A DNA stretch of 64,000 bases from Sapria himalayana (lineage: Eukaryota > Streptophyta > Magnoliopsida > Malpighiales > Rafflesiaceae): the NCBI GenBank assembly GCA_029783825.1, contig JAREIK010000734.1, forward strand, positions 264,054-328,053, written 5' to 3'. Shown here piece after piece: positions 52,480-63,900 of the stretch (position 1 is its first letter; each line of letters starts with the position of its first letter). The notes under the pieces are model-generated. The model was given only the letters and a program-made list of their open reading frames with translations, searched no databases and was not told where the DNA came from. A program made the translations under genes and the position numbers.

Positions 52480-52946
52480 TATAGGTATATATAGATATAT
52501 TCATACAAATAATTATACATAATTATATAAAGTTATAAATAAATATATAGATTTGCATATATGTATACATAGTTACAAATATAGTTATATTTAATTATAT
52601 AGAGTGTTATATAGTTATACACATATAGTTAAACATAATGTTGTATGTTATTATACATGTAATTATAAATATAGTTAAATGTGGTTATACATATAGTTAC
52701 ACATATAGTTAAACTTATATTTATACATGTAGGTATATATATATTTTTTATGTAATTTTCTATATGTATACATATAGTTATCTATAGGTATATATATGGT
52801 AAAATACATTTTTATATACTAATATATAAAAATATATATTAAATATATGTTGTTAATTATATTTTTAAATATAATAATGTATAATATTTTATAGTTATAC
52901 ATATAGTCAAAGACAATTATTTATAGTTATATGTTATTATACCTAT
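52480..52946 (-). repeat. 530-bp AT-rich repeat (reverse orientation), part before the ARF retrocopy
   Basis: It contains AAGTTATAAATAAATATATAG near 52528 and ATGTTGTTAATTATATTTTTA near 52845, the reverse complements of the landmarks at 24900-26340, in the matching order. It is interrupted at 52947 by the ARF retrocopy and continues at 53866. Confidence 0.78.
52927..52946. repeat. Flanking direct repeat (left) of the ARF retrocopy, probable target-site duplication
   Basis: TTATATGTTATTATACCTAT; its partner at 53846-53865 is TTATATGTTCTTATACCTTT (18 of 20 identical). The sequence fits the ancestral 530-bp repeat, so the duplication is of the target. Confidence 0.75.
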
Positions 52947-53845
52947 GGGATCCAATGGCAAAAACACACAAAACAGAAAACAAACAAGTTCAGCATACAA
53001 CAGATTAGAACAAAGTAAATGTGGTCGTGTATTTCAGGCATTCAATATATAAATATAAATACAATTTGAATCCCCTAGAAATAGATGATGTCATCCACAT
53101 AATAGAACAAAACTCAAGAAAAATAGGCAAAAATTACGTCTACATCCAGATATGTCAACAAAGTTTGTCTCATCATGCTAAAATTATTTATAACTTGCTG
53201 GCGATGTAATTGGAAAGCCAATCAAGACCCTCATAGAGGCCCTCGCCAGAGGTAGCACATGTGCTATGAATGTGCCAATGGCCTTGCCAAAGAGAATGAA
53301 GTCCTAGCTTTTTAGTAATTTCAACTGCATTCAACACATTGGAAAGATATTGCTTATTGGAAAACACCATCAAACTATATCTCGAAGCTTTTCCTCGTTT
53401 AGCATCCTATGCAACTCATCTCTGGATTCAACAACTCGATCTCTATCATTGCTGTCCACCACAAATATGAGACTTTGGGTATTTTGGAAGTAATCTCTCC
53501 AGAAAGGGTGAATCATGTCTTGACTCCCAACATATCACATAGTGAAATTGATATTTTTGTATCCCACAGTCTCTACATTGAAGACAATAGTAGGAATTGT
53601 GGTGACAATTTCACCAAGCTTCAACTTATACAGAATGGTTGTCTTACAACCAGCATCAAGACCTAGCATCAAAATCCTCATCTCCTTGTTGGTAAACAGC
53701 CTACTGAATACCTTTGTGAACGTAAACCCAATTTATTCCACTAAATCTCAATCCATTTGTTGTATGGTAGTAAAGAGTTCTGATGAGAGAAACAAGCAGA
53801 ATCAATAAATCTCAAGAGATGGTCACCAGAGAGGGAGGTCAACCT
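52947..53845 (-). mobile_element. Retroposed ARF1 mRNA copy (processed pseudogene) with UTRs
   Basis: The sequence between the two 20-bp direct repeats reads, on the minus strand, as a 5' leader (53845-53733), an intronless ARF coding region (53732-53188) and a 3' trailer (53187-52947). Target duplications of 7-20 bp and lack of introns fit LINE-assisted retroposition. No poly(A) tract is seen at the 3' end (GGGATCC abuts the repeat), which is atypical and could be due to loss or to 3' truncation. Confidence 0.72.
53188..53732 (-). pseudogene. ADP-ribosylation factor (ARF1-type small GTPase) processed pseudogene
   Basis: ARF1 GTPases recruit vesicle coats at the Golgi. The minus strand reads through nearly the whole protein of about 181 residues: FTKVFSRLF at the N terminus, [61 protein letters not shown], and a C terminus with [19 protein letters not shown] ending at TAA 53190-53188. 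Damage is extensive. The expected start ATG is ATT (53732-53730), and the P-loop is GLDAGCKTT instead of the GLDAAGKTT form. The Trp of the WDVGGQ switch motif is a TGA stop. A stop and frameshift fall after the LRD segment near 53373, and the NKQD guanine-specificity motif is NKQY. It cannot encode a working GTPase. There is no intron, unlike typical plant ARF genes, supporting an mRNA origin. Confidence 0.93.
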
Positions 53846-53865
53846 TTATATGTTCTTATACCTTT
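53846..53865. repeat. Flanking direct repeat (right) of the ARF retrocopy, probable target-site duplication
   Basis: TTATATGTTCTTATACCTTT, partner of 52927-52946. Confidence 0.75.
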
Positions 53866-54375
53866 AGTATATATAATTAAAAAAGAGTAATATATAGTTA
53901 AACATATAATTATATATAGATATATTTATAAGTAGTTATAAGTAACTATACATAAATATATACAAAGTTATGAATAAATATATAGATTTAATTATATGAA
54001 TACATATATGTATTCATAGATACAAATATAGTTTTATTTAATTATATAAAGTGTTACATAGGTATACAAATATTTATATATAGTTATACACATATAGTTA
54101 TAAATATGTTTGTAGTTAAAGATATAGTTATATATAACATTTTTATAGTTATCCATATAGTAAAATACAATTATATATAGTTATGTATTATTATACATAT
54201 GATATATTTTCTTAAAAATATAGTTATATAGAATTACTCATATAGTTATAAAAGATTATATAGTTAAAAAATAGTTATATATAGTTATTAATATAGTTAT
54301 AAAAATAGTTTACATATTTACAAATATAGTTAAATAAAATTATGAAGAGTTTTTATAATTATACAATTATTTATA
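53866..54375 (-). repeat. 530-bp AT-rich repeat (reverse orientation), part after the ARF retrocopy
   Basis: It continues the unit interrupted by the retrocopy: TATAGTTAAACATATAATTAT, ACATAAATATATACAAAGTTA and AATAAATATATAGATTTAATT follow in the same order as in 63640-63790. The distance between equivalent landmarks on either side of the retrocopy (about 1430) minus the insert and duplication (about 920) is close to the 530-bp period. Confidence 0.78.
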
Positions 54376-56757
54376 AATAGATATCATATACTATGATAAC
54401 AACACACTCCCAATTGCCCAATTGAATTACACCACTATAGAGAAATAACTTGTATCAAAAATCTTATCTTTTGGCAAGTTAATATCATATTTAGTGGGAG
54501 TCAACATCATAGTAATACTAAATATTCTATAATTAAATATCTCATAAAAAAGAAAGATGTCAAGCCTAGATTGATTTGATGGATTTTATTATTACAATAG
54601 TTTGAACTAGAGATATTAGATAAGAAATTACATATAATCAAAATTAAAAAATAGTTTATAATGACTAGAAAAAGAAGACTGAAGAGTTGTTGAAGAAGAT
54701 ATTAGATAGATTTTTTTATTTAAACAAATTATAGTATTGAAAGAAAATGTAACTCCATAGTATGTAGTATTGAATGAACCTTATCATTGCATGTAGTACT
54801 CTAATCAAAATTTGAGGCAAAGTATTATATATGAGAGATTAATAGTATCTTGAAATAATGTCACTTTTTGCGTCTACTCTCACGAATTTGTGAAACATGT
54901 TAATATTTATGTGCTCAAGTATTTTTCTTCTCAATATTAATGTTGATATTTACATATATATGAATTAATATATATGTTCATATACACTACCCTGCACACA
55001 CACACATTTATTCATCCATATACATTACTATACATTATATATATGAATACACACCCCTGTACTATTGTTTATATTCACACATGTATCTAAATTTTCAAAG
55101 TCGTGTGTATATACTTGAATGCATGCAATACTACTGTACATCCACACAAACACACACATATACCTATATACATGAAACTATTAAATATATAGATATATGT
55201 GTGTGTGTGTGTGTGTAAATATATTTAAAATTTTTTGATTTTGAAAATTTTATTAAAATAAAATTTTAAATAAAATATTTAAAATAAAATATTATATATA
55301 TTTTATTAAAATAAAATATATTTAAATATAAATAATATATTTAAATATATTTGATTTTGTAAATAAAATATTAAATTTTTTGTAAATATAATATTTTATT
55401 AAAATATTATACACAATTTATAAAATATTGTAAATTCTTTATATTTAAAACAAATATATGTGTGTGTATGCGTGTGTGTGTGTGAAGCATATTAATGCGT
55501 AAAATGAAATTATGAATTAAATATATGAGCTTCTATTTTATTCAAATAGTTTTCTTTTTAATATTTATATTAAAATAAATATCATTATACTCATATTAAA
55601 AAATGAAATTGGCATATTTGTAAATTATTTTGTTTTTACAATTATATTAAAAATAAAAATATACTTCATAAATAGATAATATTGTTTTTATTTTTCTATA
55701 TAATTTTTTTATTAAATATTAATGTCTTTGATAAATTTGTACCTACTATTTATTGTTATTAATAAATTTTTAGAAACTTTAATATTCAAACAAATATAAT
55801 ATAGTGCATATAAATACATGCCTTTAATGTTTTGTAACAAATCAATTATTTTTTTAATTATGTTCAAATAAAATAGATTACCATATAAATATATGAGTAT
55901 TTTTCTACAAGTAATTATTTTTTTTATTCAAAATCTATAAATAACCATATAAATATATGAATTTGTTTTTTAAAAAAATTATTTTAAATTTTTTTTTTCA
56001 AATTGAATACATGAAAATGTTTTTTTTGTAATTAATAGATACATTTCAACATTGATTATTTATAATAAATATAACATATTGCATATTATGATGTGCACAT
56101 TTTATTTTGTAAATAAATTTTATTATTTGTTTTGAAATTTACAACATGAATTTTAACAAATGAACATTTTAAAAAAAATCAATATTAGTTAAATGATATT
56201 AAGTGAAACAAAAATACAACTCTAAAGAATTTAAATCATAATGAATTATAAAAACATATAAAAATACAATAAAAATACATTTAAGGTTGAAAAAATTAAA
56301 TTTAAATTCTTAAAATATATGGGAAAATGATAAAGTTTTATACAATATTCAAAAAAAAATATGTATGAATGAGAATAATGATATGAATGGATATTAAGTT
56401 TCTGAAACATGTAGTTATACATGTTATAGATGTAGTTATATATAGTTTTTCATGTAATTATATATATTTAGATGTTTGGCTATGTATATGTATTGATGTA
56501 GATAAATACATTTATATATAGTAATATGTTGATATACATATTGTTAAATACATTTATATATAGTTATATATAAATGTATAAATCTTTATACATTTAGGTT
56601 CCTCAAATCAATAACTGTATTTAAACATAACTATACAATAATATGCATGTGTGATATAATACGAATTTCTTATATAAGTGTATTTTACTATATCTATCAC
56701 TATAAAAGTAGTATACATATACATAACTATATATAAAAATAACAACATATAATTAAT

Positions 56758-56833
56758 ACACACACACACACAATCATATATATATATATATACATATATA
56801 TATGTATATATGTATGTGTGTATGTATGTATGT
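56758..56833. repeat. Compound (CA)n-(TA)n-(TATG)n microsatellite
   Basis: CA units, then TA units, then ATGT/TATG units in immediate succession; the reverse frames yield only Tyr/Ile/His strings. Confidence 0.9.
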
Positions 56834-57418
56834 CAAATGAGTTGGATATCTTATATATTTTAATCCAGTATGAATCATATTGATAGTCAAAGCTAGGGTA
56901 TTTATAAGGGAGCCTATGCGGCATTTAATTAAACATAGTAATTAAAGTATAATCAAATATATACCTGTATTTAAATGTCTTGTAAATTAGTATCAATATA
57001 CATAAAGCCTATTACATTTTTATTTGAACTAATTGAAAACTAGTCAATAAATGTTAACAAATATTAATGTGACTATACTTTAAATTTATAGATATTAAAT
57101 ACACGCTTACATTTTTATAAGAGTGTGTGTTTTTCCCTATACATAAAGCCATGTATAAAAGATAGTTTACAGATATTAATTTAATTATACTTATTGGGTA
57201 GGCACTGCATTATGGAATAATAGATATTTTCATAAAGCAAATTTATTAAACGTGTATTTCATAATGATGACTTACAAATTTTAAATATAAATTATTAAAA
57301 GCTTATCATAAAGTCAGAATAACTTTATTTGTGTAAAATAAGTATATAATGTTATTTGTATAATACTAATTATATTTGAAATACACGACATGTATGTATC
57401 ATATATAGAATTATGATA

Positions 57419-57453
57419 GATATATATATATATATATAGATATAGATAGATAG

Positions 57454-57502
<49 letters not shown>

Positions 57503-57515
57503 TGTATGTATGTAT
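57419..57515. repeat. Compound (TA)n-(GATA)n-(TA)n-(TATG)n microsatellite
   Basis: A TA run, a short GATA run (TATAGATAGATAGAT), another TA run and about eleven TATG units. It is a clean, young-looking tetranucleotide tract inside the outer element. Confidence 0.92.
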
Positions 57516-57639
57516 ATTAAATATATGCTGTTATATTTATATATAGTTATGTTTATGTATACTATTTTTATAGTTATAGTTATAGTAAAATACATTTATA
57601 TAAAAAATTTGAATTATATCACACATGCATATTGATGTT

Positions 57640-59255
57640 TATGTATACTGTTTATATATAGCTATGTACATTGATGTAGATATCAAGTCGTCATACCCAT
57701 TCTGCACCATTAATATCCACACAATGAGAATGCATTACATTACAAATTAATAAAGTATGTATACGAATAATTTTATATAATAGAATCAAAATAATAGAAT
57801 CAAAATGCACACTCTTGCATTAAGATAATAGATGAAGAATTAGGGTAGAAAATGTACCTCAAATCAATAATAAATTCTCGCTTACTCTCCGATTAGGGTT
57901 TGATGAATCGGTGTCGAAAGATAGAGGTGGATTGCAGGGGACTTAGGTGATGTCTTTAGTGTCTCGACAACAAATGTTTAGCCAAAATAAAATTGGTAAT
58001 TTACCAAAATTATTAAAATTATCAAAATGTTTTTCATTATAAAAACATTAAATAAACAATAAAAATATAAAATACAAAAGGACTCATTTTGTTTATTTAT
58101 TATCAAAATATTTCCAACTAAATTCATGTGCGTGTAGCAAGGTACACATGAAAAAAAAATACATTACAATTTTTTATTATAAAATTAATTAAACACTAAA
58201 TATATAAATAATTTCAAAAAATAAATGTTTACCTTTAAAACAAAAAAAAATCAAATAGCTATAAAATTTACATACTTCATATAATAAAATTTACATGAAA
58301 AGATAATTTGTCATATAGCCACTCTCCTAAGATTTATTAAATACTCTTTATTAAAAAATATATAAATATATATATTTTATGGTTATACATTTTAAAGAAA
58401 TCATATTAATTTTAATGAAGATAATATAAAATAATTTTAAAGGCATAAAATTTTTGATATCATTTTTATATTTTAAAATTGTAAAAATTTCTTAAAGTTA
58501 GAAGATAATTAAAAAAAGTTATATTTATCATTTTAATAAAAACTAAATATTAAAAGCTAATTGTAAAACTATTACTCATTTGTTTAATTTTTATAAATTT
58601 TAGTAGGGGTAAACATCTATGTATTTATTTTTAAATATCAATTTATTTTCTTTTAAATTTACTAAAAAAAATTAAATTTGTATTATACTACAAGATTTTC
58701 AAATTTTGTAGTAATTAATTTTTTAAAAGTTTCCTATAATTATAAAAATTTTTTTATACTTATAATAATATTAATATTAACTATTTTATTCTTCAATTCA
58801 GATATTTTTGTAAATATTTTCTATTTAATCATACAAAATATTATTTAACCTTTATATTAGTAGAAATTTTAATGTATGTTCATTTATTTTTTAAAATATC
58901 TTAAAAAATTATTATAATTATAGAATTAATTTTTTAATCTTACTTTAATACAAATTTTTAAGTTTCTTAATTAAAAATTTTTTTAAAAATTTTTGTATAC
59001 TTTTTTTAAAAATTAATACATCATAAAAATAATTATTTTAGTCGATATTAATATAATTTTTTTTATTTTTTTTATTTTATTTATTTTTTAAAGTATTTAT
59101 TTTAAAATCCTTTTTTTATAATTTTACGGGGAGAATGTTTCTTTCAAAGGTTGCTAATTTATAGACCATTAACATACATTTGATAAACAAAATTAAATAA
59201 AATATTAAAACTAGAAATAAATTAAAAAAATTAAATAATTAAAGATTGGCTAAAG
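57640..59255. repeat. Terminal module copy C (outer right), inverted relative to copy B
   Basis: Reverse complement of the 21131-22700 module, including GTAGCAAGGTACACATGAA near 58134, the ATGAATCGGTGTCGAAAGAT leader-like segment near 57902-57921 and ATAGACCATTAACATACATT near 59161. No gene. Confidence 0.8.
57885..57935 (-). promoter_or_regulatory. Possible transcribed 5' leader of the outer transposase with telo-box
   Basis: Read on the minus strand, this less AT-rich island has CACCTCTATCTTTCGACACC, then AAACCCTAA (57901-57893), a plant telo-box word found in many promoters and leaders. A possible GAG/GTAC splice donor follows near 57856. The matching segment in the inner element (about 22390-22450) is conserved while flanking AT-rich DNA is not. 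Function is inferred only from conservation, position and composition. Confidence 0.35.
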
Positions 59256-60150
59256 AAATGCCAAAGCTAAATCCATCACTATGTTCAGGATTTAATTAGC
59301 GAGGAAAATTTAGTCACTAAAACTATATGCTAGAAAAGTTCCATTGCTTAATCTGTCGCTTAATTCGTTGATTTATTTCAGTTTTAATTTGCTAGAGAAA
59401 TTTCATCACCAAAATTCATCATCATATTCAGGAAATAATTGGCTAGGGAAGTTTTGTCGCTAAAATTCGTAGCTATATTCAGTATGTAATTAGCAAGGGA
59501 AATTCCGTCGCTAAATCTACAACTATATTTTGGGATGTAATTAGCTAGGAAAATTCCGTTGCTAAAATCCATCACTATGATCTAGATGTAATTATCTAGG
59601 GAATTTCATCACTAAAATATGTCGCTATGTTTCAGATGTAATTATCTAGAGAAATTTAGTCGCTAAATCCATCACTAAATTCTAGATTTTATTAACTAGG
59701 GAAATTTCGTTGCTAAAGTTGTCGCTATATTCCACATTTTATTAGCTAGAAAAATTCTATCTCTAATCTATTGCTAAATTCACTCGCTTACTTTGAGCAG
59801 AATTTACGAAAATATTTTGTTGCTAATCCGTTGCTAAATTCCCTGCTTTTCTTAAGTGGAATTTACAAAAATATTTTGTCGCTAATTCATCACTAATCCA
59901 TTGCTAAATTTTCCCACTTTTTTGAGCAGAGTTTATGAAAATATTTTGTCACTAATTTATCGCTAATCCGTTGCTAAATTTCCCTGCTTTTCATGAGTAG
60001 AATCTACGAAAATATTCAATCACTAATCCATCGCTAATCCGTAGCAGCTTTTTATTTCGGGGAAAAAAAAATAAATCCTTTGCTATTCCCTAGCAAATCT
60101 TTCATAATTTAGCTAGGGATTGATCCCTAGCTAAATTTCCTAGCTTAATG
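59256..60150. repeat. Subterminal repeat array, right end of outer CACTA
   Basis: Inverted counterpart of 20155-21130: about ten units close to 50-60 bp with TTAGCTAGGGAAATTCCGTCGCTAAA-type cores (shown here only in part: GAAATTCCGTCGCTAAA), then longer units next to the terminus carrying TTTGAGCAGAATTTACGAAA and TTGCTAATCCGTTGC words. Candidate binding sites for the TNPA-type protein. Confidence 0.88.
60106..60137. repeat. Perfect subterminal hairpin, outer right end
   Basis: AATTTAGCTAGGGAT, two bases (TG), then ATCCCTAGCTAAATT: perfect 15-base arms about 30 bases inside the terminus. Decayed versions lie at comparable places near 18148-18176 and 20155-20210. Confidence 0.9.
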
Positions 60151-60152
60151 AA

Positions 60153-60167
60153 CATTTTCATGTAGTG
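60153..60167. repeat. Right terminal inverted repeat, outer CACTA
   Basis: CATTTTCATGTAGTG, inverse CACTACATGAAAATG, ending in the canonical GTAGTG. Confidence 0.88.
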
Positions 60168-60170
60168 CTA
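60168..60170. other. Probable target-site duplication CTA (right) of outer CACTA
   Basis: CTA after GTAGTG; see 18114-18116. Confidence 0.55.
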
Positions 60171-62458
60171 TATATCAATCTTTCTATCTAACTAACTATA
60201 TATCTATCTTTGTTTCTATTTATCTTCCTATCCATCTATCTACCTATCTATATTTCCATCTATCTAGCTATAGATATATCTATATATATATATATATTTG
60301 TCTATATATCTACCTATCTATCTGTCTATTTATTTTCAATTTGTCTATCATTCTATCTTTCTATCAGTCAATCTATCAATCAATTAATCTATCAATCAAT
60401 TAATCTATCAATCTATCTTTATCTATCAATCAATTAATCTATCTATCTATATGTCTATCTATCTATCTTTATTTATATCTATATGGCTATCTTTCTATCT
60501 ATTTATATGTCTATCTGACTATATATCTATATGTCTATCTATCTATCTCTCTATCTGTCAATGTGTCTATTTCTCTATATGTCTATTTGTCTATCTCTCT
60601 ATATGGCTATCAGTCTATCTGTCAATCTATCTGTCAATCTATCTAATTTTATATATGTCTATATGTCTATCTATATATCTGTCTTATATATATATATATA
60701 TATATCTATCTATCTATCTATCTATGTATTTGTCTTTCTTACTATCTGTCTAACTATCTATCTATCTTTCTATCTATCTTTTTAATTGTCTATCTATCTA
60801 TCTATCTATCTATCTAACTATTTGTCTATCTATATATCAATCAATTTATTGATTTATTAAACTATCTAACTATCTATCAGTCTATCTATATATCTGTCTA
60901 AATGTCTTACTATCTATCTATCTATATGTGTGTCTATCTGTTAACTATTTATATATTTATCTATCTTTCAATTTGTCTATCATTTTATCTTTCAATATCT
61001 CTATCTGACTAATATTAATCTATAAATATTTCTATCTATCTATCTATGTGTTTGTTTGTGTATCTATCTATCTAAATATATGTATATCTATCTATCTATC
61101 AATTTGACTATATTTTTATCTGTCTATATATTTTTTATCTATCTATCTATCATTTTATCTGTCTATCTATATATTTATCTATCTATCTACTTGCAAATCT
61201 ATCTTACTATCTATCTACCTATCTATTTATTTATTTCTCAATCTATCTATTTGTATGTATGCCTATCTGCCTATATGTCTATCTTTCCTTCTGTATATAT
61301 ATCTTTGTTCAAATTTATAAATCTATCTATTTGTCAATCTATATATCTTTCTATCTATCAATGTATTTATCTGTCTATATGACTATTTATCTATTTGTAT
61401 ATATGTATATGTAGTATTTATCTATCTATTTGTCTATCTATTTATATGTCTAATTGTCTATAGAACTATCTTTCTTTCTTTATTTCTTTCAATCTAACTA
61501 TCTAACTATCTATCTATATACAATCTATCAATCTAACTATAAATATAACTATATATCTATCTATATATCAATATATCTTTCTTTTTTGTTTGTTTGTTTG
61601 TTTCTTTCTATTTATCTATCTATCTATCTAACTATCTATATTTATATCTATATATCAATATATCTATTTTACTATTTGTCTATCAATATATCTGTCTATT
61701 TATCTATCAATATATCTGTCTATCTTTAAATTTTTCTATCTTTCAATCTGTCATTCTGTCAAATGACTATCTGTCAATCAATCAATCAATCAATCTATCT
61801 ATCTATTTGTCTATTTGTCTATCTATTTATCTTACTATATATATATATATATATATATCTGTCTATCTATCTATTTGTATATCTATCTATCTATCTATAG
61901 GTCTATATGTATATCTTTCTCTCTGCATTGTTGTCTATTTATATATCTTTCTAACTATCTATATGTCTATTTGTCAACCTCTATAATTATATATCTCTCT
62001 AACTATAGATTTGTATACTTTATATATGTATATCTGCCTATCTATCTATTTGTCTACCTATATATCTGACTATCAATCTATCTGTCAATCTATCTATATA
62101 TCTATCTATCTATTGGTCGATCTAGCACTCTATCAATATGTCCATTTTGTATCTAATTTTCAGTCTATATGTCAATATGTCTAACTGTCGATCTATATAT
62201 CTATCAATCAATCTATCTGTCAATCTATCTCTATATCTATCTATCTATCAATCAATTTGTCTATCTATCAATTTATTTATCTTTTAATTTGTATATATTT
62301 CTATCTGTCTATCTATATATTTGTCTATCTATCTCTTTATATACATGTTTACTAGTAGATTTGTCTATATGTCTATATATCTATCTGTCTATCTGTTTAT
62401 CTTTATATCTTTCTATGTCTATCTATCTGTCTATATATTTATTTTTCTATCTGTCTAG
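60171..62458. repeat. Degenerate TCTA (GATA-type) array, right part
   Basis: The same degenerate TCTA/TATC composition, C-rich strand and variant words (TCAATCAATCTA, TTTGTCTATC) as 1-18116, in the same orientation. It includes TA runs near 60686-60706 and 61834-61858. Taken together with the left part, the array was at least 20.4 kb before the CACTA insertion. Its open frames are repeat artefacts. Confidence 0.95.
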
Positions 62459-62546
62459 ATTAATAGATAGATCTATGTGTTTAACTAAATATGCCAATCC
62501 AGGAATTATAAAATATTTGATCTAAAAATTATGTAAATACGATAAT

Positions 62547-62604
62547 ATGCTCATCACTTGCCAACTGTATATAGATATATATACAGGTGGCACGTGTTGA
62601 GCAT
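62547..62604. repeat. 58-bp near-palindrome containing a CACGTG G-box
   Basis: The arms begin ATGCTCATCACTTGCCA and, inverted, ATGCTCAACACGTGCCA. Over the 29-base half-sites 25 positions match. The right arm contains CACGTG (62591-62596). It lies just outside the TCTA array in otherwise plain AT-rich DNA. Confidence 0.85.
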
Positions 62605-63589
62605 GATGGCAGCATTATATCAATATATTATACACAACATAGATGTGTTAATTGTTGTGTATTTATATATATACATAATATATTATTGTTTATTACAATA
62701 TACAAAATACATACAGAATGTATGTAGAATGTACATGCAATGTGTATATACACTTATATTGAATATATACATATACACATTGTATATAGATAGAAATTAT
62801 TTATAGTACTTATTAATAATGTAATACAAAATATATACATAAATACCTAGTAAATAGAAAAATTTAAAATTATGAATAAAAAAAATTTAATACATTAAAA
62901 ATACTTTATTTAAATATAATTAATATTAATAAAATAAAATATGGCAACATAATCTTTCAAAATAAAACTAAAACATAAAAAATATTACAAATCATTAAGT
63001 CATAAAATGATAAAAATTATATGATCATTTTCAATTTAACTGTTATGATCTGTACAACATTATAGTTTATCATATATATCATCATATGTATTTGTTGTAA
63101 TGTAGGAATTTGATCTTAAGATCATCTAGGTATTTTTTAATCTTTCTATCATAACAATTTTCAATAATATTGATTGTATTTGATTTTACTATTTCTAAAA
63201 ATAATATTCACAATCATAAATACGATAGAATTTAATAAATACTAAACACAATAAAGATTAGCAAATCACGAGATATTTATATATCACAAAAATAATTTAT
63301 ATAACTTTTAGAAACTCAATGCATCTAGATTTTTCATATCCTCAAAAAGTTGAATATAATTGATGTCTACGTATTTTAACAGGTTATAAAGACTCATATT
63401 CGACAGACCAACCCAATCATTTGCCTATAACTTATTTGAATTAAAAATTTATCATCTTCAAATACTTCATAATCATAATTTTATTAATAATAAAATACTT
63501 ATTTTTTTTATATTTAAATAAATTTTTAAATAATCATAAATTTTACTTTTTATTCTTATAGTTGATTAATCCCTAATCTAAATATAAAA
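62605..63589. other. AT-rich right flank, no gene recognised
   Basis: TATAC/TGTATA-rich words up to about 62800, then A/T-rich DNA without exons or repeats I can name. A small frame at 62558-62806 has no motif and is mostly Tyr/Ile/Val. Confidence 0.5.
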
Positions 63590-63900
63590 AGTTTTTATAG
63601 TTATATATATAGTAAGATACAGTTATTTATATTTATATGTTATTATACATATAGTATATATAGTTATAAATAATTATATATAGTTAAACATATAGTTATA
63701 TATAGATATATTCATACAAGTAGATATATGTAGTTTACATAAATATATACAAAGTTATAAACAAATATATAGATTTACATATATTTATACATATATGTAT
63801 ATTTAATTACAAATATAGTTATATTTAACTATATAAAATTTTATATAGTTTAACAAATATTTATATTTAGGTATACACATAGTTTTAATTGTAGATATAT
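63590..63900 (-). repeat. Partial copy of the 530-bp AT-rich repeat outside the CACTA elements
   Basis: TTATATGTTATTATACATATA, TATAGTTAAACATATAGTTAT, ACATAAATATATACAAAGTTA and AACAAATATATAGATTTACAT follow in the order seen at 53866-54000, the same orientation as in the outer element. It may mark another family member just beyond the window or an independent location of the repeat. Confidence 0.72.

Larger units (their letters stand above)
54376..57640. other. AT-rich 5' region of the outer element with microsatellites, no gene seen
   Basis: Mostly poly-A/T-rich sequence without exons. Simple repeats: (GT)n at 55199-55216, a TGTGTG/CGTGTG run at 55459-55484, and two compound tracts listed separately. 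Parts around 56400-56740 and 57520-57640 resemble the ACTATAT-type repeat. Confidence 0.6.
18117..60167 (-). mobile_element. Outer CACTA (En/Spm) DNA transposon, about 42 kb including nested insertions
   Basis: The left end reads ACTACAAGAAAATG, and the reverse complement of the right end reads CACTACATGAAAATG. They match apart from loss of the first C on the left and one internal mismatch. Both ends lead into TTAGC-type subterminal repeats and then a shared AT-rich terminal module, and CTA flanks both sides. Its genes lie on the minus strand: TNP2-type transposase 46563-49954, then a TNPA-like/Ulp1 gene 40203-46270. Nested inside are a second CACTA element (20138-35692), a solo LTR (42780-45578) and an ARF retrocopy (52947-53845). 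Without these the element is about 23 kb. Stop codons in both genes indicate it is not autonomous. An alternative is that the 18117 end belongs to another family copy. Confidence 0.8.
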
